From Dacryopinax spathularia (lineage: Eukaryota > Basidiomycota > Dacrymycetes > Dacrymycetales > Dacrymycetaceae), in assembly GCA_037974965.1 (NCBI GenBank), contig JBBPFI010000008.1, forward strand, positions 558,001 to 622,000: a stretch of 64,000 nt of DNA, in the 5' to 3' direction. The notes under the pieces were generated by a model, which ran no database searches, had not been told where the DNA came from, and worked only from the letters and a program-made list of their open reading frames with translations. The position numbers and the translations under genes were made by a program. This document shows positions 11,029 to 22,815 of this stretch, piece by piece (the first letter of the stretch is position 1; each line of letters opens with the position of its first letter).

Positions 11029-13849
11029 CTACGTCCTTCCCCTTCCGCTCCCACCGAGCAACACAAGCTTCTGACCCTTCTTCCTCTTCCCCCCCTTCCC
11101 TCCCCCCGCTCCCTCCCCTCCTACTCCGCCTCCTCCTTGCCCGCCGCCGCCGCCGCCCCGAGAGCCAGCAGAAGACCTCAAAGCCCGTTCCTCCAACGCC
11201 CGACTCTCAAGCTCGAGCCAAGCGACGTCCATCTCCCTTTCTCTCTCGTATTCCCGCTCCCAGGCTTGTTCTTCTTCCCCCGGGTCTATGTCGGCGTCGC
11301 CCAGGTAGTAGGCAGTGCGAGAGGGGCGAGAACGGGGAGGAGGGCGGGGGCGAGGGGTGGAGTTGCTGAGGGCGGCGCTGGCGAATGTGCGGTTGCCCCA
11401 TGCTCCGCTTGGAGAAGTGCTGGGTGCAGCTCCTCCACCAGGATGGGAGTTGAGCGATGTCCCGAGGGCAGAGACTGAGGGCGACGTCCCAGCCTGATCA
11501 TGTTCATGGTCGTGCTCGTCACTCGCGCTGGCGCTCCAGTCCCCTTCAACCTCCCATTCCGATCGGGCAACTCTCCCTCCGTTCCTCCCCCACCCCATGC
11601 CCATGCTGGCAGGCCTCCGACCAGCGACAACAGCCGCCTCCCTCGCCTCTTTGATCTCCATCTCCCTTTGGGCTTTCTTCCTCGCCCTCTCTTCCCTCTC
11701 CTCCCGCTCCCTACGCCGCTCACGGCGCTTGTGAAGGAGGTCGGCGAAGGGTGCTAGTTGTTGAGGCGTGCAGAGGACAGAGAGGTCCGCTTCGAGGAAC
11801 GTTATGTCCTGCCCTTCGGGCAGGTGGGAGAGGTATTTATGCGTCTTGCGGAGTTGAGGTGTTACGCGCCCTGCCGACGACTCAGTATGATAAGAGATTG
11901 AGGGAGGGAAGAGAACTGACCTTCTTCGGACGCTTCGACGCCCACCAAAATCTCACCCGGAAACCTCTCATACCCCCCAAACACAGCCCTCAAAATCCTA
12001 ATATCCAACGGATGCAAGAACACAGCCGCCCCATTGGCAGCTTGGTAGTAGTAGTATGTCGGAGGTGGGAGAGGTGCACCATGTCTCCCGCCTGCTGTCG
12101 CTCCGCCTGGTCCTTCTCGCTGTGCCTGACCGGGGACGGAGGGTGGATTGGCGGTGGGAGTTGGGGGGAGGGAAGAGGACTGGGCGAGGAACTCGGCGGG
12201 CGCTTCCGGTAAAGGTGCTCCACTGGCGACGTCTCGCTCCCCCTTCTCACGTTCACGCAAGCGTTCACGTTCCTTACGCCTCTCCCGCCCTACCCAGCCC
12301 TCCAGCTCCCTCTCAGCCTTCTCCCGCTCCCTCCTAGCCCCTTCCTCAAGCTCGAGCTCCTCAACTTGTTCTTCCCATTCCCTCACCCTGTCCATCGCTC
12401 GTCTGACGAAGCTGGCTCCGAGGTCGTCGTTGATGGCGAGGAGAGAGGAGAGTTCGCGTTGCAGGGCTTGGAGGTCTGATTGGGCTGAGGTGTGGAGGTG
12501 GGAGGGGGTGGGGAGCATGAACCTGCGCATATATGTCAGTACGAACATCCCGAAGGCGCGAGCTGGGAGAGCAAGCGGGGAGAGGAGGTAGCCAAACGCA
12601 TCAACCAGCATAGGGAAGGGGCAGGCAGGCGGCGTGGAGGGGAAAGGAGAGACGTACCTCGAGAACCGCATAACATCAGGCATGAACAAAAACGGCACTT
12701 CCAGCGGTTTGACCAGTCCCGGCCAGCTCGCCGAGCGAGGGAGGACGAGCGTCGTATGCGGCGGCTTGAGCATCAAACGAAGACGGACTGTTCCTGGTCC
12801 CAACTCCTCTCCTGCCCCGGAAGCCGGGCTGGTGGGGCTGGCAGGGTTGGGGTTGGTAGCTCCAGTGTTGTCTGTGCTCGTTGAGGTGGGTATCACCGTT
12901 GTACTTGGAGCGGTGGTAGATGCTGATGTTGAGGAGGAAGAGAGAGTGGAAGTGTGGGGGAAAGCAGAGGAAGGAGAAGGGTTTGAGGGCAGGAAGAGGA
13001 CGGGCTTCAGGGCTTTCTCGTATATCGAGTCAAAGCAGATCGGGCATCTGGCCCACTTGCGCGCGTCGGCCGTCTCGAGGTAATGCAGTATACAGGGATA
13101 ACAGTATACCTATCATGGACGGATCAGCACTGATCATTCTCTCCGATTGGTAAAGAAGGCAGAAGGCGCGAAAGGGGTTTGAGGAGCAAGGAGAAGAAAT
13201 GGGAATAGAGGGACGTACATGACCACACTTTGTCATTCGGGGCGCTACGGGCTGCTCGAGACATATCGGACATTGTAAGCCCGCTCCGGGAGCAGCGGAA
13301 GAGGAAGTGCTGGAATGCGAGACTGTCGAGGGAGGGGGGATTATGACTTGAAGTATGTCTGTCCATTGGAAGAAGCTATCGCGGGCGTGGTGAGCAATAC
13401 AGGACAGGCACGTATAGAGAGAGGAGCGTACATATCCGGATCGGCGAAATGCACCGCGTAGTCCCCATTCGGACGAAGCACAAAATGATGCTGAGCATTG
13501 ACGAATCCTATCCCGTACTCGCATCAGCACCACCCTCACTCTTCACCCCCACCTCCGCTGAGCGGGGGATGGGACAGCAGGAGGAGCATGACTCACTCTC
13601 CTTATTCCAAACAGCAGTACTCTCCACCCTCCTCGCTCTCCTCGGTCTATGCTGTACGACCGGCTCTCTCGGCGGTAACGAGAAGTTCAACAGATGGTTC
13701 AGGGACGTCCCTGCTCCGCCTCCGTGCCCTTGCCCGTGCGCATGAGAATGGGAAGTAGAGCGTTTGCCACCGCCGCCCGCTGCTTGAGCTGGATTTGCTT
13801 GAGGGGCGGGGGCGGCGTTGGGCATCATTGAGAGCTGCTTGACTGACAT
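11029..13849 (-). CDS. RING E3 ubiquitin ligase, RNF10/Mag2 type
   Basis: RNF10/Mag2 proteins are RING ligases linked to ubiquitination of ribosomes and to DNA-damage tolerance. Family signatures appear in order. HFADPD spliced to IFFQWTDILQVIIP precedes the RING. The RING reads CPICLEQPVAPRMTKCGH / VYCYPCILHYLE / CPICFDS, rebuilt over one intron, with the C3HC4 pattern. Far downstream come YYYYQAANGAAVFLHPLDIRIL and RKTHKYLSHLPEGQDITFLE, the conserved RNF10 core. After this follow a strongly basic coiled stretch (LHKRRERRRREREERARKKAQ) and a Gly-rich basic tail. I place the start at the ATG at 13849. However, the frame stays open and protein-like upstream (SPSFAQPLFNKTPQER) to a stop near 13980, so a first exon further upstream is likely and the true N-terminus is unsettled. 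Confidence 0.85.
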
Positions 13850-14366
13850 ACGCTCTTGAGGTGTCTTGTTGAAGAGAGGTTGGGCGAAGGAGGGGGATGC
13901 CTGGCTCGACCGGAGAGGTGGTGAGCAGCAGGCGGGGTGCTGTGTGGGTGTGTGACGATGACCGACCGGGTCGTCCTAAGATAGGCTAACTAACGGTGAT
14001 GACAGCTCGCTTGCGTCGAGTCACGTGCACGGAGGCGGATGAGGATGAGATCGGGTCAGCCTGAGAAGGAGAGATAGGGGCTGACACGTTTGAAGATGAA
14101 TGTTATTGTCTTGCTTTGGTCCGTGTGGGGAATATTATTGACGCTACATATTGTAGACTGTCTGGATGGATGGCTAAGTAAACAGCTTGCCCAGCTTGTG
14201 TGGGAGGAAGGATGATGGAAGGCGGGGGAAGGCGCGTCACGGGACGCGTCGGACATGATGTCGACGTGTTGTCATGAACGTGCGCAACTCGGACACGGGC
14301 AGACTGGTTTCGGGACTCACTGGCATCTCTCCGATGCAGAACAACACAATGCTACTGTGTCCCATT
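13850..14366. other. Probable 5' exon/promoter region of the RNF10-like gene
   Basis: Bases 13850-13978 read on the minus strand continue the RNF10-like frame without a stop, so part of this gap is probably coding. The first exon may begin near the minus-strand ATG at 14256, but I could not fix the splice sites. The remaining bases lie 3' of the CaaX-protein gene's promoter-distal end and show nothing else. Confidence 0.35.
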
Positions 14367-15188
14367 CTACATCACCACACACCCACATCCATTCGCCTCT
14401 TCCTTCATTCTCCTGCCCTCGTCCTCTATCTCCTCAAACCACGCTTTCCACCTCCTAGCCCTCTCGACCCCCCTCCTCCTGCCCTCCTCCTTAGCCCGCT
14501 CAACAAGCTCCTTCCACTCCCTCTTCTCCCTCAACCGCTGTTCCTCCCTCTCCGCATCCGTAGGAACCCGGACTCTATACAGCGGGTTGTTGCCGATATA
14601 CCTCGCCTTTCTTCTGGGTTGTGCACCGTGCTTGGGGTCGCTAGTAGTCTGAACATGTTGCCCTTCCTCCGCTGACCCCCCGGCTTTGGCCTTGGATTGA
14701 GCCTGTAGACGAGCCACTGCTTCGCGATAGGACGTCGGAGCACCCGGCGGCATCTGCTTCGGCACGTCCCGAAGATCATCCAGTTCATACTCCCTCAGCC
14801 TGGGCACAGAATGAATATAATGATGATGCACAATATGCTTCACTCCAATCTCGCCCCCACTCGGTCCAACTCCTTCATCTTCATCTGTCTTCTGAGTCCA
14901 CTCTGCAGGGCGTTGGCGCACACATTCGTTGCAGTAGGCTGCGAGTGCGCCGAGGCTCAGGTCGTCCCACTGGCCAGTACTAGTGCTGGGCAGCATGTTG
15001 TTAGCGTTGTGCTGCTTGCGAGTGCTGGGGCGCATATCGTGTATGTAGTGGTGGTGGTGGACTATTTGCTTGTCTTTGGCAGGAGGACGTCCTTCGTTCG
15101 CTCTGCCCTGTGCGAGCGGCCGCAAGACGGCTTCTCGATAGGAAGTTGGTGCACCAGGTGGAATGTCTTTTGGCTTTGGAGTGGACAT
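14367..15188 (-). CDS. Unrecognised 273-aa protein with mirrored motifs and CaaX box
   Basis: Intronless, which is unusual here. No family recognised. Two short motifs occur twice, in mirror order: PPGAPTSYREAV at residues 10-21 and 147-158, and IVHHH(H)YIH at residues 42-50 and 119-126. Between the two His-rich copies lie a Trp/Asp stretch and two cysteines (CNEC). Residues about 215-262 are a highly charged Arg/Glu-rich helix (REKREWKELVERAKEEGRRR and on). The protein ends NGCGCVVM: a canonical CaaX box with X = Met, predicted for farnesylation. A second cysteine two residues before it could be palmitoylated. Membrane attachment is therefore the best inference, and a role cannot be assigned. 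The His clusters might bind metal. The gene is divergent from the P450 at 16122. Confidence 0.7.
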   Translation of the reverse strand: MSTPKPKDIPPGAPTSYREAVLRPLAQGRANEGRPPAKDKQIVHHHHYIHDMRPSTRKQHNANNMLPSTSTGQWDDLSLGALAAYCNECVRQRPAEWTQKTDEDEGVGPSGGEIGVKHIVHHHYIHSVPRLREYELDDLRDVPKQMPPGAPTSYREAVARLQAQSKAKAGGSAEEGQHVQTTSDPKHGAQPRRKARYIGNNPLYRVRVPTDAEREEQRLREKREWKELVERAKEEGRRRGVERARRWKAWFEEIEDEGRRMKEEANGCGCVVM

Positions 15189-16121
15189 GTTCTGCTGAGG
15201 ATATGGTGGTAGGGCGGTTCAAAGTGATCAGGGAATATGTGGCTAGACTCTCAACATTTATATAGTTAGTATTATGCAGGTTGTCGCCACAAACCAGAAA
15301 CGAAAGCTAAGCGCGTCACGGGAGGCGTGCGAGATGCGAGATGACTCGGGTGTTGTCGTGAACCCAAAGCGGAACGCATGGACCAGCGCCGCGGCCGCTC
15401 AGAGCTGCGTAAGCCTCTTTGCACGATATACCTTGCGTCTCTCTTTGCTGTATTACCTCTTTCTCCGCATCGTCTGATTCAGTTACAGAACCTACGTAAG
15501 GCCCAAATCATCCCGATCTTGCTTGATACAAGATCATACTCCTGCGATTCCGGGTCGGACACGCGTCACTTTTTCCTCGTGTCATGCGCTCTCAGACGTG
15601 CAAGCAAAGCAGTCTCTCACCCTTGTCAATCATCGCTGCGACGACTTGGTCCAGATGAAGAACTCGAGCACCGCCCGATATTTGACGTGATCAACTGGAC
15701 GCGGCGCGTCCCGTACTTACATCAAACTGTGCCTGATGTTATCGTGCGGATCAGCTTATCGATCTCCATCACCCTGGCTATGTAGCTGCTGGCTTTCACA
15801 CGCCGTCTTTCGCTGCTGTAATCGGTCGGAAATGAAGACGGTATTCGTCTAAGGTCTTCTCCTTGCTTCTGGTGATAATCAGCGTCATTAATACCGGTAC
15901 CCTGCTCATGGCTATCTTTGGTAGATGAGCGGTCGTCGCCGCATTCTCATGAGATCTTTCATGTTCGGCATGACTCTCGGCCCGCAGGGAAGAGTCTGTA
16001 GTCTGTTCGGATATCTATTGATGGAGATCGCTCCTTATACATAACCTCACCTTGGACTGCTCCTACTCGCCGCAACTCCCCCACAACCGCCGCTCTCCTG
16101 ACTATCCCTACAGCTCGGAAG
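15189..16121. other. Divergent intergenic region between CaaX-protein gene and second P450
   Basis: Roughly 930 bases with only short frames that do not look like protein. It must hold the promoters of both flanking genes. No strong TATA box or repeat is evident apart from short AT-rich patches near 15256-15275. Confidence 0.45.
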
Positions 16122-17979
16122 ATGGCCTCCAACCTGCTCCTCCCCGGCACTCTAGCCCTCCTGGTCGCCCTCATCTTAGCCCGCCTTCTCAAGCCTCGCC
16201 CCCGTCTCCCACCTGGACCTCGAGGCCTCCCAATCCTAGGCAACATCCTCTCCCTCCCCTCCTCCCACCTCCATCTCCACCCCACCTCCCTGGCGGCCCA
16301 ATACGGACCCCTCCTGACCCTCCAGCTCGGCCCGGCCCAAACGGTGGTGGTCATGTCCTCCGCTCGGGTCCAAGCGGACTTGCTGGATCGATTGGGTGGG
16401 AAGACCAGTGGGAGACCGAGGATTGTGTTTGCGGGTGAGGTGATGTGTCGGAATTTGTTGTATGTGTTTATGCAGTATGGGGAGAGGTGCGTTCTTCCTC
16501 TTCCTTGCTTCCATGCCCTCTTTCTTCGCTTTCCCTTCACCTTTCTCGTTTGTGAATGAGCGCAAGGGCTGGGCTGATGGGAGTACGGTAGATGGCGCAA
16601 GCTCAGGAAAGTGACGCATGAGGGGTTCAACATCCGTGCCTGTGAGGCGTACTACCCGTTCCAGGAAGAAGAAGCGCGCAACCTCGTCCTCTCCCTCCTT
16701 CCCTCCCCCACCATCCCCTCCCCGCCCACACCTGACGACCTCCCAAAGAAGCTCAAACACGCCTCCGCCGCGTCGACCTTCCGAGCGCTCTACTCCGGCC
16801 CCTCGCTCACCACTGCCTCCGAAGAGATAGTGCGGAGGATCGACGAAGTCTCGGAAGATGTCTTAAAGCACTCCAAGCCTCTCGCACACCTCGTGGATGT
16901 GTTCCCTTGGATGCTGTATTTGCCGGATTGGATGGCGCCGTGGAGACGTTGGGGAGAGGAGTGGTTTAGGGAGACGGATGGGTTTTATAGGCGGGTGATG
17001 AGGGAGGGGATGAAGGTTGAGGTGTGTCTCCTCCTCATCTCTTTTACTCTTTGACCCGCCGGCTTGAGACGAGAGCTGACTTGCTGTTCCGGGTATGGTA
17101 GAAAGGAGAGCACGCAAGAGGGTTCATCGCTACCACCGCCCCAAGCTTTTCGAAGCTCGAAGTAACGGAACAAGAAGCCGCTTGGACAGCTGGAGGGCTA
17201 TTCGGTGCAGGCGTCGAGACAGTACGTCCTTCCCCTTCCCCCTCCTCCAGCCCTTCATCTCACCGCGCATGACAGACCTCAGCAGTCCTCCATTTCTTTG
17301 TGCAAGCGATGATCCTCCACCCCTCCGTCGCCCGCACAGCCCAATCGCACCTCGACGCAATCTGCGGCCCCCGCCCGCCCACCTTCGCAGACCGTGAGAA
17401 GTTGCCGTACATCCAAGCGCTCGTCAAAGAAGTCCTCCGCTGGCGACCCGTCGCCCCGCTCGGGATGCCACACGTCGCCATGTCGGACGTGGCGTACGAA
17501 GGGTACACCATCCCGAAGGGCACGTTGTTAATGGGGAACATATGGGCCATCTCGCGCGACCCCGCCTTCTTCCCCCAGCCGGACGCATTCGACCCCACGC
17601 GCTTTCTGACCCCGGCTGGCGAGGTGAAGCAGGCGTTTGAGGGGTATCATGATGATATCATCGCCTACGGATCGGGGAGACGCATATGTCCAGGGAGGGA
17701 CTTTGCGAATAATACGCTGTTTATCGATTGTGCGACGCTGCTTTGGGCGTTTGATTTTGCCCCAGGGAGGGATGAGCAGGGGAGGGAGGTGGAGGTTAGG
17801 GCGGAGGGGGTGAGGGATGATGGGCTTGTCATGTACGTCTTTTCTTCTTGTTTTGGCGTGCTGTGTGCGGAGGCAAGGCTGAGCTTGTTTTGGGCAGACA
17901 TCCGGAGCCGTTCGCGTATACGCTTACGCCGAGGAGGCTGGATCTGAAGGAGATTCTTACCAAGGGTCGCGATCATTGA
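16122..17979 (+). CDS. Cytochrome P450 monooxygenase (second of two paralogs)
   Basis: Haem monooxygenase with an N-terminal anchor (LLLPGTLALLVALILARLL) and hinge LPPGPRGLPILGN. The C-helix region reads WRKLRKVTHEGFN across an intron. The ExxR is in LVKEVLRWRPVAPLG, and the haem loop is YGSGRRICPGRDFANN with the Cys ligand. A short final exon, joined by a GTACGT...GGGCAG intron near 17833-17899, gives the tail HPEPFAYTLTPRRLDLKEIL and the TGA at 17977-17979. Several blocks match the minus-strand P450 at 6473-8390 almost word for word (THEGFN.RACEAYYPFQE, ALYSGPSL, GRRICPGRDFANN). The pair therefore arose by local duplication followed by inversion. Its substrate is unknown, and no terpene, polyketide or peptide synthase is nearby. 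Confidence 0.9.
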
Positions 17980-18326
17980 AGGTCGACAGTCGGCGGGCGG
18001 AATGATGGGCACACGCTGCACATGCAAAGAGCGGGAACATGCCCAGCTGATGTTAGGTCTTTCATTTCTTTGGTACTGGGCTTGTTTGTTGCTTTCAAGT
18101 TGGGTTTAGGTGGTGGAAGCAAGGGAAGGATTCACGTGCCTGTGTAACCGAAAAGGGAAGGAGATAATGAATTGTCATCATCGAACGTGTGCAGCGGCTC
18201 TGACCCTGACGGCCGAAAGGCGCATACATACACCTTGCACTCTCACTCTACACCGCTGCATATACTCTGCTGGTTAACCTGCTACCAGTCCTGCTGCATT
18301 GCTGGATCCTGTACTGAGTTACTAGC
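17980..18326 (+). other. Intergenic, P450 end to IMPase start
   Basis: About 350 bases holding the P450 3' region and the inositol monophosphatase promoter. No motif stands out. Confidence 0.4.
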
Positions 18327-19462
18327 ATGGCACGCGACCTAGGCCAGAAAGACCTCGATGAGATCCTCGCCTTTACCATCAAACTCGCCCGGAAGGCCGG
18401 GGCGCTAATCCTTGAAGGTACCCCAAATTGCCCCTTCACCCCCTCCCTGTACGATGCTCATCCATCCACGTTGGTGGGCTTTAGGCAGCAAAGCCATCCT
18501 AGCATCACACGACATCTCCGAGAAGAAAAACGCCGTCGACCTCGTGACGGAATACGACGTGCGAGTCGAAGAGCTCGTCCGAGGCGAGATCGAGCGCGCC
18601 TACCCATCATTCGCATTGTGCGCCCTCCCCTCCTCCACGTCCCTCCCTTCCGCGCAGCTGACGGGGGAAACAGCATCGGCGAAGAATCCTACGCTGCTGG
18701 CAAACGACCTGAATTGACCGAGGCGCCAACATACTGCGTAGACCCGATTGACGGCACGACCAACTTCGTACACGGTTTTCCGCACGCGTGTATCTCCCTG
18801 GGGTTGCTGTACAAGAAAGAGCCTACGATCGGCGTAGTTTACAACCCTTTCCTCGACCAACTCGTACGCCCCTCCCCTCTCATGCTGCCTCCTCTCGAAG
18901 TCTGACTGTGAAAGGGCAGTATTCAGCGATGAAAGGCCACGGCGCCTACCTGAACGAACGTACCCGCCTCCCCGCCCATCCGCCCGCTCCGTTCCCCTCG
19001 CTGCAAGGCGCACTAATAGGGATGGAATGGGGCTCCGACCGTTCAGCGTCCACCATGAGCAAGAAGACCTCTACGTTCACTCGTCTCCTTGGCGACCCAT
19101 CACCCTCTTCTGGCGAGCCTATAAAGGGCGGCAAAATGGCCCATGGATTTCGGAGCTTAGGGAGCGCAGCGCTGAACTACTGCGCTGTCGCTAGTGGGCA
19201 ACTGGATATGTATTGGGAGATCGGCTGCTGGCCGTGGGACGTCGCGGCTGGTATTGTCATCGCCCGCGAGGCCGGGGGGGAGGTGTTTGGGGATAAGAAG
19301 AGTGCGCTGGAGGGGAAGGTGTTTAGCGATGAGATGCTTTGGGGGAGGAAGTATGTTGTCATAAGGGCGGTGGGGGATACGGAGGGTGAGAAGGGGGCGG
19401 AGGCGCAGAAGAGGGTCGTGAGGGAGTTTTATGAGTGTGTGGAGGAGTGGGAGCAGAGTTAG
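18327..19462 (+). CDS. Inositol-1-monophosphatase
   Basis: Mg-dependent, lithium-sensitive phosphatase that releases free inositol from inositol monophosphate. Four exons (18327-18417, 18485-18617, 18674-18863, 18920-19462) sum to 318 residues, the normal fungal length. The first metal-site motif is [16 protein letters not shown], with the metal-binding Glu pair just upstream in FIGEES. The second motif is [22 protein letters not shown]. Splice joins GSKAIL, AFIGEES and [15 protein letters not shown] all keep the family alignment. The protein is cytosolic, with no targeting signal seen. It feeds the phosphatidylinositol pool. Confidence 0.93.
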
Positions 19463-19585
19463 GCGCTTCTTATTGGGCGGAGATGTATCGTACAGTATAG
19501 AGCAAGCAAGAGACTAGAATACAATATAGACGACATGATCTGGGTATCTCAAGCAGAGGTATGCGACGACATCCAGCGTAAGAGC

Positions 19586-22143
19586 TCAAGCCTGTTCGCG
19601 GGCAGGCATCTGGTTACTCAACCTCTGCCTACTCCTCGCCGGCGGTTTCGGCTCCTCCATCGTCCCCCTCTCCTCCTTCCCATCCTTCCCCTCTTCCCCT
19701 CCCCCACTTTCCCCTCCAGCCGACTGTCCATTACCAGCATCGGCCCGAACCACCTGCGGCGGGCCCGGCGTACCATCCACCTCAGCACGCATGAGCATGT
19801 CGTCCAACAAGAAAGAAAAATCGAGTCCGCTGTCCTGCAGCAGCCGCTTTGCTTGCACTCTGGCGGCTGCTAGGGCCTCGGAGATCGTTTCGAGTGAGAG
19901 TGAGGAGGAGGGGGAGGGAGAGTAGACGTGTTGTCGGAATGTGAGGGCGTATTGCTTGACTTCGTTTTCTGCCCATTCTACCATTCCTGTGCGCTGGCGT
20001 CAGCACTCTGCGTTCGGCGCAGCTGACCAGAGAGGGCAGGAAAGGAGAGGGAGGTGGGCATGGGGAAAGGAAGGGGAAGGAGAGGGGAAGGAGAAGGAAG
20101 GAAAGGGAGGGCACGAGAGTGAAAGGTAGGGGGACGAACCAGAAGCAGCCTCATTCTCCCTAAAAGCATTCATATACCAATCACTAGTCAACTTAACCCC
20201 CGTAAACGTAACCACAGCCAGCTCATTCACAAACTGCGGCACGTCCCCCTCGTCCCTTATCGCCCCCGCCCGCTTGCGGATCACCTCTGATCGGGTGCGA
20301 AGGAAGGTGTCCCGCGCCTCGATGGACGCGTTGAGTCGAGTGAGGAGGCCGACGAGGTGCGCTATGGAGGCTTTGCGGTGCACGGGGGAGGAGAGGTCGG
20401 CGAGGATGGAGGATTTGAGCGTGGATTCGAAGGTGCTGAGGAGGTATTTGACGCTGTCGACGCTTGAGGGGGAGACGGTGCTGAGCAGCCCTTTGCCTGC
20501 CGCGAGTCAGTACATCCCCCTAGGGGAAAGATGGAGGGACAGGGACAGACCTTTCTCGAGGATCTCGACTGACAGATCCCAGTCCCGTAACGCAATAGCC
20601 ACCGTAAGCTCGTCACTAAACTCCGTCACAGCCGCAGCGTCCTTCTCGTTCTGCGCGTTCCCCGCTCCTCCCCTAGCGCCCGCCGCCCCAGCAGAAGGAT
20701 CGACATCATTCGCCCTGCGCCGCTCCTGCTCTCCTTCGCGCTCCCGGCGCTTTTTGGACTGCAGGTCTTCGGCCACTTGCCGGAATGCGGCTAGGAGGGC
20801 GCGTTTGTCGGAGGGCTTGTCGGATCGGTACACGACTGTTTCCTTGCCGCGCTTTATCTTGATCGCGTTGGTGATATCTGCACACCCCATCAGTTTTTCT
20901 CTTCCCTTCTGGAGCCCGCTGGAGCAGGGTGGGTAGCCTACGGGCAAGGGAAATGGAACGCACCAGCAGTATCCTTAACATCCAGAACCAGAATCTCGCT
21001 CAACCCCCAACACCGATCCGCGACCAACCGTCCCCCCTCGCCCACCCTCCTCCGGCGCTTACTCGCAACAAGCAAGCTATCATCCAACAACACCAAATGA
21101 ACAGGCTTCTCAACCCTATACGTAGCCGCATTGAGTTCCCACAGATTCGGGCTCTCCAATACCACGTGTCTGCCGGGTATGATGGGGAGGTGCTTAGCAG
21201 AGCCCTCGATAGCCGCGTGGAGAGCTTGAAGCTGGACGGTGTAGAGCGTTTGGAGGTCCGCGAGAGAGGAACGGGCCGCTTTCCGGTTGTGTGCTGAGCT
21301 GGAGGAGAAAGGCGGGTCGTCTGAGGAGGAGGAGGATGTGACGGAGAGTAGGTCGGGCATGGACCGCCATTCTGAAAGAGACTCTTTGAGCTCGAGCATG
21401 TCGTTTTCGAGCGTGGAGATCTCTTTGCTGATCAGGACGAATTCTTCGTAGCTATATCGCAGTGATCAGTGTGTGTTGGGATAGGGTAGGGGGACGGGGG
21501 ACGGGGGTACTTTTTGAACACGTTACGGCGGAGGTCGGTCTGGGTGGCTATATGCGCCGCCTCCAACGTCGACCGCAAAGTCGACAGCTCACCCTCGCTC
21601 GACCGGGCGAGCTTCTGCCTCAGGTCTACATGTCATCGTATCACCGTCAGCACTTCGACTACCAAGTCAAAGCAACGAAGAGGAAGACATACAAGCATCA
21701 GCATCAAACTTATCCCCAGCAAGGACCTCCATATCCAGCGCTCTCGGGTCTTCCCTCAGCCCCTCTTCTCTCCCGGCCCTCAACCCGGCATATGCACTCC
21801 CCAGATCAGGCGGTCTATCAGGCGCAAACTGATCATAGTCCACTCCCACCCCAGCAGGGATACTAGGCACCCTCGCCTCCGCCTGCCCCGGCAAGGGCGG
21901 CACCCCTCCTCCCGGTAAACCCGGTATCCCAGCGCCGGCGTACCTCATCGTTTGACGCTTGCGGAGTTTGTCGCCGACGCGGGATTTCCGTTTGTCGAGC
22001 GGAGGGCCTAGGAGGATGTTTGTTCCTGATGTACTGGAGGCGTTTGTTGGGCCAGTGGGACGGACGACATTTTGGGAGGATGGGGCGGTTGGGCGACGTG
22101 TTCGGAGGGAGGGGAATTGGAGGGCGTTCGCTACGGCTGACAT
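19586..22143 (-). CDS. EXO84: Exocyst complex component EXO84
   Basis: Subunit of the octameric exocyst, which tethers secretory vesicles at the plasma membrane. The N-terminal exon is Pro/Gly-rich and has the basic KRKSRVGDKLRKRQTMRY segment. A splice then gives FDADAYLRQKLARSSEGEL, followed by coiled-coil helices with RRNVFKKYEEFVLISKEISTL, a hallmark of EXO84. A PH-like domain follows (GRHVVLESPNLWELNA, VHLVLLDDSLLVASKRRRRV, RCWGLSEILVLDVKD). The C-terminal helical half includes DVPQFVNELAVVTFTGVKLT and ends with a low-complexity charged tail. There are six to seven exons. A divergent promoter region separates it from the phosphotransferase gene. Confidence 0.88.
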
Positions 22144-22815
22144 TGTCGCCGTTCGAAGTGTCGTTAGAGGTCAGGTTGTTACAGCCCAGTAAGAACGTAA
22201 AGAATAGCTTCTCGAGGATGAGCACGTCGCTGGAGGGCTGTAGAGCAGGTATGGGGTATGATAGCGAGACGATGGAGACGCTCTGGACGATGAGGAGGAG
22301 GTCCCTTGCACAGCACAGTTCGTGGCGTCAGGGAAGGCCGTCATCACCTGCCACATTCACGACGGCCATCACCTTACAACGTCTGTCTGAAACAAGTATA
22401 TTTCGGAGTTCCTCTTTCTTTACACTATAATAATACGATCATTTCACGGTCTTTCTAAAGACAAGGTATCCATATCCTTTTACGCAAGACTCCCGACTGG
22501 CGTTATCAAGTTCCGACCAGATGGGCATTACCGCTTCTCCAGACCTCGTCTTCTCCTGAATCCAGAAACTACTCCATACGGTTGTCATTGTGATTGTAAC
22601 GAGAAGCCTTCCCTTTGGGATTCTGCGATAATCAAATCATCGCCAAGACCTCCACCGCACTTGCGCACCGTTGTTGATCACACTCAGGGTCCTAAAAATG
22701 ACGTCCTCCCAACAACTTTATCGCCCTTTCCTCCTTCTACTGTACCCTCTCCATTAATTCCCCCGCCTACTCCACTCCTTGCGCCCTCTTCCCCACAGCG
22801 GCCATAGAGTGAGGA
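22144..22815. other. Divergent promoter region, EXO84 / EPT1-type gene
   Basis: About 670 bases with no credible coding frame. It contains pyrimidine-rich stretches just before 22800 typical of fungal promoters and leaders. No clear TATA box seen. Confidence 0.4.

Noticed and set aside
14056-14256. 66-codon minus-strand frame upstream of the RNF10-like gene
   Set aside because: Could be its first exon but splice sites could not be fixed and the later part is not protein-like; not listed as a gene.
6473-17979. Secondary-metabolite gene cluster (two P450s plus PhzF-like protein)
   Set aside because: No polyketide, peptide, terpene or indole backbone enzyme, transporter or cluster regulator lies between or beside them; the intervening genes are housekeeping or unrelated.
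18412-18717. Overlapping frames at the start of the inositol monophosphatase
   Set aside because: They are pieces of the same gene separated by introns, not separate genes.
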